From NCBI GenBank assembly GCA_021778335.1, contig JAJYCN010000015.1, forward strand, positions 1 to 35,909: DNA of 35,909 bases. Direction: 5' to 3'. A program made the translations under genes and the position numbers. Source of the stretch: Acidobacteriota bacterium (GTDB lineage: Bacteria > Acidobacteriota > Terriglobia > Bryobacterales > Bryobacteraceae). Below the pieces are notes generated by a model. That model did not search any database, was not told where the DNA came from, and saw only the letters and a list, made by a program, of their open reading frames with translations. Positions 28,743-35,909 of this stretch are shown in pieces (within the stretch, counting starts at the first letter, position 1; every line of letters begins with the position of its first letter).

Positions 28743-28817
28743 CCTTTGAGGATATGCGAGACGACGGCCGCCGGGGATTGAGGGGTGTTACTGCAACCGA
28801 AGGCACCCAAATCCGAA

Positions 28818-29267
28818 TTAGTACATACTGCGCGTCAGTGGCAGCGCGGGGCCTTCCCGGTCATTGACGAGCACGGCCCGGTTGGGGCCTGTAAGCCGGA
28901 GATGGAATGGAACGGGAGGATCGCCGAGCGAGCCGGGCGGGTGTGCTCGTTTATGGCTGACTTGAAACTGAAGCGTGGTCCCATCGAACTTTGGGGCGAG
29001 CATCGGCTCGGGCAGACCCGCTGTGGCGGTGCGAGGCTGGGTCATATCCTGACGTTGTTGCAGGTAGAAGAGAATTGCTCCGGCGAGAGGGCCGCCTTCG
29101 TCCGTGATGGTGAGGGCGACGGCGGGGAGATGGTTCAGTTCTCCTCGCCACACGCCCACAATGGCCGCGTCCGCGGAGGATGAATCCGCCGGGGGAGCCT
29201 TCGGGCTCTGGCCCGAAACCCCGAAGGCAATGACCGTCATTGTGGCCAAACCAAGGCGGATCGTCAT
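28818..29267 (-). CDS. secreted hypothetical protein
   Basis: Signal peptide MTIRLGLATMTVIAFGVSGQ; GVWRGELNHLPAVALTITDEGGPLAGAILFYLQQR. Confidence 0.65.
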   Translation of the reverse strand: MTIRLGLATMTVIAFGVSGQSPKAPPADSSSADAAIVGVWRGELNHLPAVALTITDEGGPLAGAILFYLQQRQDMTQPRTATAGLPEPMLAPKFDGTTLQFQVSHKRAHPPGSLGDPPVPFHLRLTGPNRAVLVNDREGPALPLTRSMY

Positions 29268-29287
29268 AGAGTTCTCCCGGCTACCGG

Positions 29288-30184
29288 TCAGCCTTGTGTC
29301 TTGCTGAGAGAGGCTGTCGCCAGCGTGCCGCCGAGGCCCATGGTTTCGACGGAGGAAGAGGGGACGATGACCATGGCGCCTTTTTCCTTGATGGCCTCGT
29401 AAAGCATATTCATGGCGCGGAGGTGGAGGGCGACGGGGTTATCGCGGTAGACCTGCGCGGCTTCGGCGAACTTGCCGGAGATCTGGGTTTCGGCGTCGCC
29501 GAGGATGATGCGCGCCTGGCGCTCGCGTTCGGCCTGCGCCTGGCGGGACATGGCGTCTTCGAGGGCTTGGGGGATTTTCACATCGCGGATTTCGACGGAG
29601 AGGACGGTGATGCCCCAAGGGTTGGTTTTCTGGTCGAGGATGCGTTGGAGTTCGTGGCCGAGGGTTTCACGTTCGGTGAGCATTTGGGCGAGGTCGTGGC
29701 GGCCGATGGATTCGCGGAGGGCGGTTTGCGCGCTGAGGGTGATGGCGTCGACGAAGTCTTCCACTTCGAGGATGGATTTCCCGGCGTTCCAGACAACCCA
29801 GAAGACAATGGCGTCGACGAAGACGGGGACGGTGTCGCGGGTGAGGGTGGATTCAGCCGAGACGCTGGTGACGCGGACGCGCTGGTCGACGAAGGGGCTG
29901 AGGGTGTCGAGGACGGGGATGAGGGAGAACAGGCCGGGGCCGCGGAGGCCGCGGTACTTGCCGAGGCGGAGCACGGCGACCTTTTGCCACTGGGTGACGA
30001 CTTTGAGCGAGAACAGCAGGTAGAGGCCGGGCAGGAGTGAGAGAGGAACGAGGTATGGGCGTTCGAGTTGTTTCGAAGCGAAGATTCCGGCGGCGAGGCA
30101 AAGGACGAAGGCCGCGAGGCCGGGGCCGCTGAAGGGAGACGCCGCGGGGCGGGTGGCGCGGGCCGGGATGGAGATGAGCGACAT
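29288..30184 (-). CDS. slipin / SPFH-band 7 family protein
   Basis: VAVLRLGKYRGLRGPGLFSLIPVLDTLSPFVDQRV...TRDTVPVFVDAIVFWVVWNAGKSILEVEDFVDAITLSAQTALRESIGRHDLAQMLTERETL. Confidence 0.93.
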   Translation of the reverse strand: MSLISIPARATRPAASPFSGPGLAAFVLCLAAGIFASKQLERPYLVPLSLLPGLYLLFSLKVVTQWQKVAVLRLGKYRGLRGPGLFSLIPVLDTLSPFVDQRVRVTSVSAESTLTRDTVPVFVDAIVFWVVWNAGKSILEVEDFVDAITLSAQTALRESIGRHDLAQMLTERETLGHELQRILDQKTNPWGITVLSVEIRDVKIPQALEDAMSRQAQAERERQARIILGDAETQISGKFAEAAQVYRDNPVALHLRAMNMLYEAIKEKGAMVIVPSSSVETMGLGGTLATASLSKTQG

Positions 30185-30196
30185 GGGATTAGCCTC

Positions 30197-30601
30197 CTAA
30201 TCGGGTAAATGGTCCTGCAAGCGCGCGCGCAGCTCCTCAAGGGTGAAGCCGAGGGAGCCGGCGCGGGCGATGAATTCGGTGACGAGTTGATCGAGTTTGC
30301 GTCCGCGCTCGACGCTGTCGCGTTTTACTTTCTGGCGGGAGATGAAGGTGCCGGTGCCCTGCTGGGTTTCGATAGTGCCGCGGAGTTCGAGTTCGCGGTA
30401 GGCGCGGAGGACGGTGTTGAGATTGATTTCGAGGTCGACGGCGGCCTGGCGGACGGTGGGGAGCTGGCCGCCGGCGGTGAGGGCGCCGGAGGCGATGCCG
30501 CCGAGGACCTGGTCGACGATCTGGCGGTAGACGGGGACGCCGCTGTGGGGGTCGAGGCGGAAGCGGAAGGGCGGGCCGTTCCGGCCGGAGCGGGTGTCCA
30601 C
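30197..30601 (-). CDS. GntR-family transcriptional regulator (YtrA-like)
   Basis: GVPVYRQIVDQVLGGIASGALTAGGQLPTVRQAAVDLEINLNTVLRAYRELELRGTIETQQGTGTFIS; GTG start. Confidence 0.93.
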   Translation of the reverse strand: MDTRSGRNGPPFRFRLDPHSGVPVYRQIVDQVLGGIASGALTAGGQLPTVRQAAVDLEINLNTVLRAYRELELRGTIETQQGTGTFISRQKVKRDSVERGRKLDQLVTEFIARAGSLGFTLEELRARLQDHLPD

Positions 30602-30606
30602 GTCTG

Positions 30607-30637
30607 CTAGTGTACTAGTGTATTATTACATTGTCAA
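30607..30637 (-). promoter_or_regulatory. GntR promoter with candidate operator
   Basis: Minus strand TTGACA (30637-30632), 17 bp, TACACT (30614-30609); palindrome TGTA-TTAT-TACA at 30619-30630 and tandem CTAGTGTA at 30607-30622. Confidence 0.65.
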
Positions 30638-30676
30638 GAGGTCCTACGCGGGTGGCCCGGCGGCGAGGGCGGGATG

Positions 30677-33466
30677 TTAGCGATAGGCGAAGACGGCGGC
30701 GTAGAGGATGAGGCCGATGAGGATGAGGCCGATGGAGAGGGCGGCGAAGCCGAAGCGGCGCCAGAGGCGGGCGGCGAGGGGGACCGGGGCGGGCATGAGG
30801 TTTTGTTCGAGTTCGCCGCGGTCGAGCATTTCCTGGTATTCGCGGGGGCGGTCCTTTTTGAACTCTTCGAGCGGTACGCCGCCGAGGAAGATGACGGTGT
30901 CGATGGGGAAGCGTTCGGGGCGGAAGTGGGTATTGAAGAAGTGGATGCTGAAGATGAAGGCGACGGCGAGGAGGGCCTCGTCGCTGTGGATGGTGCTGGC
31001 GACGTTGACGGCCCATCCGGGCAGGAAGTGAGTGAAGAAGATGGGGTACCAGAGGACGAGTCCGGTGCCGCCGATGACAGCGACGCCCCAGAAGACGGCG
31101 AAGTAGTCGAATTTTTCCCAGTAGGTCCAGCGGCCGTAATCGGGGCGTGGGCCTTTTCCGACGAACCATTTGAGGGAGGCGGCCAACTCATGGAGGTCGC
31201 GGCGGGTGAAGAGCATGCTGCCGGGGCCGAGGATGAACTGGCGCCAGGTTTGGCCGCTGGCGCGCCGGCGCCGGCGGAGATCCCAAAGGTGGGCGCCGAA
31301 GTAGCCGAAGGTAAGGAGGGCGCAGAAGCGGTGGATCCAGCCCGCGGCCTCGAAGCCGCCGAGGAGGTGGGCGAGAGCGGCGGCCCAGGGGGCGTAGGAG
31401 AACTTGAGGATCATGCCGGTTGTGGCGAGGCCGAGGAAGCTGGCGATGACGGTGAGGTGGAGGTTTCGCTCGAAGGGGCGGAAGCGGCGGACGTAGGTGG
31501 CGCCTTCGGCGGGGGCTTCGCGTTTGAGGGCGCGGCGGTATTCAAGCGAACGGGGGAGCCAGAGGGCGGTGTGGGCGCCGGAGACCATGAGGGTACCGAC
31601 GAGGAGGGTGGTCATGCCCCAGAAGGTGTAGAAGAGGATGGGATAGCGGACGGGGTCGTGATGGGTGGCGTGGGTGAGGTAGCCGGCGAACTGGCGGTGA
31701 GCGTCCTTGTGGCACTGGGCGCAGGTTTTGACGATGTTCTGGCGGCTCAAGCGGGAGCGGGGATCGATGACGGGGAGGATATCGTGGGCGCCGTGGCAGT
31801 CGTAGCACTTGGCGGTTTGTAAGTAACCGAGGCGGGAAACTTTGCCGTGGTAAGTTTCGAAGTAACTTTCGGTGATGGCCTGGTGGCACTTACCGCACTG
31901 GTCCATGATATGGAGGCGGAAGTTTGAGGCGTCGGTGCGCTGGATACTGTGAGCGGAGTGGCAGTCGCTGCAGACGGGGAGGGGTTTGGAAGTGGGGAAA
32001 GCGGTGGGAGAGTGGACGCTATTGACGAACGCCTCGAAGATGCCGCGGTGGCAGCGGCCGCAGGTTTCGACGACGTTCTTGCGGTTGACGCTGGAGGCGG
32101 GGTCGCCGGCGGGGAGTTCGCGGTGGGCGGTGTGGCAGTCGGCGCAGTTGGCGGTGACGGTGAGTCCGGCCTGGAGGAGACCCTGGCCGTGGATGCTTTC
32201 GCGGTAGTTTTCGACGATGTTGTGCTGGTCGCCGTCGTAGCGGACGGCGGCCTTCCGGCCGGTGCGGTGGCATTGCGCGCAGAGGGTGGGGACGTTGCGG
32301 GAGAAGACGGGGGACTTGGGATCTTCGGCGCCGAGGACGCCGTGAGAGCCGTGGCAGTCCTTGCAGGCCGGGGCGTCGGGGCTGCCCTGGGCGGCGAGTT
32401 GCCCGTGGGTGGAGGAGCGGTAGTCCGTGCCCTGCTGGGCGTGACAGTTTGTGCAGTCGACCTTGGAGGCGATGGTCTGGCAGGGGCGTTCGAGGGAAGG
32501 ATTGCCGCCGGTGTGGCAGGAGGCGCAGGCGATGCGGGCGTGGCGGGAGTGAGCTAACTCGTTGGCGTTGACGTAGAGCGAGACGGTTTTCCCATCCCGG
32601 GCGGCTTTCAACCGCGGGTTGCCGTGGCAGCGCTGGCAATCCATGTTGGCCATGCCCTCGGCGTAGTCGACCTTGCGGATTTTATGCGGCTCGTGGCAGT
32701 CGACGCAGGCGGGGACTAAGTGAGGTTGTTTCTCCCATAACTCGCCTCGGATGACTTTGCGGTGGACGGTTTCGATCTGGGTGTGGCATTGTTCGCAGGT
32801 GTGGGCGATGTTCTGTTTGGCGATGGAAGAACGCGGGTCGGTGTGGGGGAGGACGCTGTGGGCTGTGTGGCAGCTTGTGCAGACGGCGGTAACGGTAAGT
32901 CCCTGTTCGTAGAGGCCGCGGCCGTGGATACTATCCATGTAATTGCCGAGGATGTTGGATTCGGGGATGTTGCGGGCCACCGAGACTGGCGTGCCTTCTT
33001 TGTGGCACTGGCCGCAGAGTTTCGGGATCTGCATGGTGGAGGTGGGAGAGTCCGGTTCCGCCGGGCGTCGGATGGTGTGCGTGCCATGGCAAGTGGTGCA
33101 GGAGGGGGCGAGTTTGTCGCCATGGGCGGCGGCCCGGCCGTGGGTACTCGCGGTGAACTGGGCGTCTTCGCCGGAGTGGCAGGTACCGCAGTTGACAGGC
33201 GCGAGTTTTTCGGGGTGAGGGAGTTCGGAGATGCCGGAGTGGCAGGCGGTGCATTCGAGGGAGGCGTGGGGGGATGCCTTGAGGGCCGCGGCGTCAAAGG
33301 GTGGAGCGACGCCGGCTTCGCGTTTGCCGGTACGTTTGCCTGGGTCGTGGCAGGCGAGGCAGTCCTCATTTTTTGGCGCGTCGCTTTTGGCGGCGTCTTT
33401 TTTCGCTTCCTGGGCGAGAACCGCGGCGGCGACGAGCCAGACGGCGAGGGAGAGGCGGCGGGTCAT
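30677..33466 (-). CDS. multiheme cytochrome c (19 CXXCH) fused to b-type cytochrome membrane domain (CbcL-like architecture)
   Basis: Signal peptide, 19 CXXCH motifs counted by eye, then multiple TM helices with conserved His (NLHLTVIASF, WIHRFCALLTFGYFGAHLWDL, STIHSDEALLAVAFIFSIHFFNTHFRPERFP). Confidence 0.9.
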   Translation of the reverse strand: MTRRLSLAVWLVAAAVLAQEAKKDAAKSDAPKNEDCLACHDPGKRTGKREAGVAPPFDAAALKASPHASLECTACHSGISELPHPEKLAPVNCGTCHSGEDAQFTASTHGRAAAHGDKLAPSCTTCHGTHTIRRPAEPDSPTSTMQIPKLCGQCHKEGTPVSVARNIPESNILGNYMDSIHGRGLYEQGLTVTAVCTSCHTAHSVLPHTDPRSSIAKQNIAHTCEQCHTQIETVHRKVIRGELWEKQPHLVPACVDCHEPHKIRKVDYAEGMANMDCQRCHGNPRLKAARDGKTVSLYVNANELAHSRHARIACASCHTGGNPSLERPCQTIASKVDCTNCHAQQGTDYRSSTHGQLAAQGSPDAPACKDCHGSHGVLGAEDPKSPVFSRNVPTLCAQCHRTGRKAAVRYDGDQHNIVENYRESIHGQGLLQAGLTVTANCADCHTAHRELPAGDPASSVNRKNVVETCGRCHRGIFEAFVNSVHSPTAFPTSKPLPVCSDCHSAHSIQRTDASNFRLHIMDQCGKCHQAITESYFETYHGKVSRLGYLQTAKCYDCHGAHDILPVIDPRSRLSRQNIVKTCAQCHKDAHRQFAGYLTHATHHDPVRYPILFYTFWGMTTLLVGTLMVSGAHTALWLPRSLEYRRALKREAPAEGATYVRRFRPFERNLHLTVIASFLGLATTGMILKFSYAPWAAALAHLLGGFEAAGWIHRFCALLTFGYFGAHLWDLRRRRRASGQTWRQFILGPGSMLFTRRDLHELAASLKWFVGKGPRPDYGRWTYWEKFDYFAVFWGVAVIGGTGLVLWYPIFFTHFLPGWAVNVASTIHSDEALLAVAFIFSIHFFNTHFRPERFPIDTVIFLGGVPLEEFKKDRPREYQEMLDRGELEQNLMPAPVPLAARLWRRFGFAALSIGLILIGLILYAAVFAYR

Positions 33467-33739
33467 CGGGTGGCGGGGCCTCGGGCCGCGGGAAGTGAGT
33501 TCGATGGCGGCCGGAGGAATCCGCGCGCGCGCCGACGATCAACCACCGGGCGGTGGAGTTTCTCTGCCACGCGATGGGTTGATGCACGCTAAGTGCCAGT
33601 AGCGGGGTGCGATGGAGGGAAGGAGGGAGAGAAAGGAATCGCCGGATCGCGCAGAGTAAGGTTTGCAGCGTGCGCGAAATGGCTCTGCCCCTAAGGACAG
33701 GACCATTCCGCGTGGTAGTGAAAAACTGTTATGTGTTTC

Positions 33740-33796
33740 CCTCCTGTGTGCGGCCCGGCGTCCTGGGGGGACGTGGCGGGCCGCTATGACAGGAGG
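33740..33796 (-). terminator. long interrupted hairpin just downstream of TonB receptor stop
   Basis: CCTCCTGT..GCGGCCCG..CGTCC-TGGGG-GGACG..CGGGCCGC..ACAGGAGG (8+8+5 bp paired segments); minus-strand T-tract CAGTTTTT further downstream. Confidence 0.6.
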
Positions 33797-33803
33797 AACC
33801 TGG

Positions 33804-35909
33804 TTAGAAGAAGAACTTCACGGCCAACTGGATGATGCGGTTGCCCACAGTATTCGTCGTGGTGCCGAAATTCGGGTTGTTAACTTTGCCTGTGGTTGGA
33901 TTGAAGCTCAGGCTCAAGTTACTTCCGGTGAACGAGTACAGCGGGTGGTTCAGGAAGTTATACCCGTCGATGCGGAACTGGAGGGACCGCGATTCGGTGA
34001 AGTAGAAGTTCTTGAAGAGCGCGAGGTCTGAGTTGAAGAAAGCCGGGCCGTAGATGGCGGGCAGGATTGTGGGTCCGGCCTGACCGATTGTGGTCGGCAT
34101 GGAGAAGCAGTTCGGGTTGAGGTACTGATGGTTTCCGAGGTTTGAGCCGGGATTGCAGGTCAGGACCGGGTTGAGCTGAAGGTTGGGTGTACCGAAGATG
34201 GAAGTGTTGCTGATGAGGAAGTTCGTACCGGGGATCGTGCCATTGTTGAGGTTCATGCCGAAGTTCTGGCCTCCGAAACCGGTGAGGTCGGCGCCACTTT
34301 CGAGTTGGGTGATACCGGAAAGCTGCCAGCCGTTGCCGAGGGCCCCGAGGATCTTGTTGTTGTGGACAGGTTTGCCGAGGTCAATGGAGTAAGCGGCGTT
34401 GAAGATCTGGGTGCGATTCTGGGGCAATACGCCGTAGTCGTTGTTCAGATTGAACTGGTCGTAGAAGCCGACGATACCCAATGCTTTCGAGTAAGTGTAA
34501 TTCATGTCGATGGTATACCGGCCCTTGGTGCGGGTCCAAGTTATCTGCAGCGAGTTATAGTTCGCCCAGCCATTATTGGTAGCGACGTAGAGGTTCTGGA
34601 AGCCCTGCAATGGACGGAAGACGTTGGGGTTCAACTTATTGGGATCCGCGCCGCCGTTTTTCGAGGACCACATGGCGCCGTAGGGGACGTTGTTGAGGTT
34701 GAGCGTATTAAAGCCGAGGCTACCGCCGTTGCCGCTGCTTGGGATGTCGTGAGTCTGGTTGCCGACATAAGACACTTCGAGCAAGCTACTCCAGGGTAAC
34801 TGGCGCGAGATGGTGAAGTTATAGTTGTCGGTGTAGGGCTGCATGCTGTCCTTACTGTCGACGGCGAAGGGAGACAGCGCCTGGCTGGAGAAGGGGATCG
34901 AGCTAAGCGCGCCCGCCAGAAGCGGCCCACCGATGATGGCGGGGGACAGGTTCGCCGTTTGCACGCCGGCCGAGACGTCGAGGCCGTTGGTGAACTGGCC
35001 GGCGTGGTAGTAGTAACGGCCCCAACCGCCGCGGATGACGGTTTTGCCGGAGCCGGTTGGATCGTAAGCCAGGCCAAAGCGCGGCTGATAGAAGGCGAAG
35101 CGTGTTGGGAAGCCGCCGTTGGGTATGCTCGAGTCGCGCTTGTTCCAGAGGAATCCGCAGTATTGCTGCGGGGTGCAACTGGGGCTGTAGTCGGCGTAGT
35201 TAAAGACGGAGTAACCGTAGCCGAGCCGGTCCTGCCAGGGCTGGAAGTGAGATATTCGCAGGCCTAAGTTCAGGGTGAGGTTCTTGGTGACTTTCCAGTC
35301 GTCCTGGACGAAGGCTTCAATTGTGTTGTAGGCGATGTCATTTATGCGGTTGAAGGATGTTTCGTTGTAAGACGACATATTGCCCATCACCATGTCGGCG
35401 TAGGGATTGCCGAGCGTGTAGGGGTTGCCGGGCGGATTGAATGACAAGTCGCCGTTGGTATTGTTGTTGGCGGGCTGAGCATTGCGGATCCACTCCCAGA
35501 AACCGCCGGCCTTGATGGTATGGGTGCCGATGACCTTGGTGAGGGTGTCGCTGACGCTGGGCATCCACTTGTCGGCGTAGAGGCCCTGGGAGGCGCCGCC
35601 AGCCTCGAAACCGCCGGGGTTGAAGATGAGGGCGGTCTGGCCGCTGGAGCCGAAGGACGGGATCTGCGCGACGCCGTTCTTATAGAGGCCGGGATAGGTG
35701 TAGCCGACGTTACCGCGGTTGACCGCGGAGGGGTTTTCGAAGACGTTGGGGAAGCCGATATACGTGTAGCCGAAGACGAACTCGTTGGTCATCGAAGGGT
35801 TGAAGACGTGGGTGAGGGAGGCGGTAACGGAGTCGGAACTGTTGAGGCCCTGGACGGGAGTGGGATAGGGGACCTGGTTACCGTTGCGCCACCAGAGGCC
35901 GACCGGGAA
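33804..35909 (-). CDS. TonB-dependent receptor (Oar-like), C-terminal part; 5' end outside window
   Basis: IKAGGFWEWIRNAQPANNN...NTIEAFVQDDWKVTKNLTLNLGLRISHFQPWQDRLG..., terminal beta strand NRIIQLAVKFFF; frame open through window edge. Confidence 0.9.
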   Translation of the reverse strand, partial: FPVGLWWRNGNQVPYPTPVQGLNSSDSVTASLTHVFNPSMTNEFVFGYTYIGFPNVFENPSAVNRGNVGYTYPGLYKNGVAQIPSFGSSGQTALIFNPGGFEAGGASQGLYADKWMPSVSDTLTKVIGTHTIKAGGFWEWIRNAQPANNNTNGDLSFNPPGNPYTLGNPYADMVMGNMSSYNETSFNRINDIAYNTIEAFVQDDWKVTKNLTLNLGLRISHFQPWQDRLGYGYSVFNYADYSPSCTPQQYCGFLWNKRDSSIPNGGFPTRFAFYQPRFGLAYDPTGSGKTVIRGGWGRYYYHAGQFTNGLDVSAGVQTANLSPAIIGGPLLAGALSSIPFSSQALSPFAVDSKDSMQPYTDNYNFTISRQLPWSSLLEVSYVGNQTHDIPSSGNGGSLGFNTLNLNNVPYGAMWSSKNGGADPNKLNPNVFRPLQGFQNLYVATNNGWANYNSLQITWTRTKGRYTIDMNYTYSKALGIVGFYDQFNLNNDYGVLPQNRTQIFNAAYSIDLGKPVHNNKILGALGNGWQLSGITQLESGADLTGFGGQNFGMNLNNGTIPGTNFLISNTSIFGTPNLQLNPVLTCNPGSNLGNHQYLNPNCFSMPTTIGQAGPTILPAIYGPAFFNSDLALFKNFYFTESRSLQFRIDGYNFLNHPLYSFTGSNLSLSFNPTTGKVNNPNFGTTTNTVGNRIIQLAVKFFF

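Noticed and set aside
30674-31822. + strand ORFs opposite multiheme cytochrome, cydB (18126..19046), glycosidase (26744..27511)
   Set aside because: Acidic, low-complexity shadow ORFs without homology or start signals.
1-35909. CRISPR array, rRNA, tRNA, transposase/IS ends
   Set aside because: No regularly spaced repeats, no RNA gene signatures, and no recombinase or transposase motifs found.

Overview
GC-rich bacterial chromosomal window. The gene content (Oar-like TonB receptor with no plug motif visible, GH2, DUF2961, SnoaL, slipin) and codon style suggest an Acidobacteriota/Solibacterales-like genome; this is inference only. I find about 28 credible CDSs. They include a YacL-type PIN/TRAM protein, IspD, IspF, cytochrome P450, DUF2961 protein, a small protein plus HNH pair, sugar isomerase, SDR, tandem SnoaL protein, phosphodiesterase-like protein, VapBC-like TA pair, GH2, sialidase-like protein, CydAB, an AbiL-like ATPase/RloB pair, a lone RecF-like ATPase, a SprT-like protein, an (a/a)6-type glycosidase, slipin, GntR, a 19-CXXCH cytochrome fused to a b-type membrane domain, and a truncated TonB receptor. 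The most interesting signals are: (1) an ATPase + DUF4276/TOPRIM-like cassette, with its own promoter, between yacL and ispDF; (2) an AbiL-like ATPase + RloB pair convergent with a third orphan ATPase; (3) a 19-heme, CbcL-like c/b fusion cytochrome with three tetraheme repeats; (4) several accessory or regulatory genes with -10-like boxes 6-8 nt before the start codon, suggesting leaderless mRNAs; (5) palindromic operators at the TA and GntR promoters; (6) a displaced signal peptide frame in a glycosidase gene. No rRNA, tRNA, CRISPR array or transposase was recognised.
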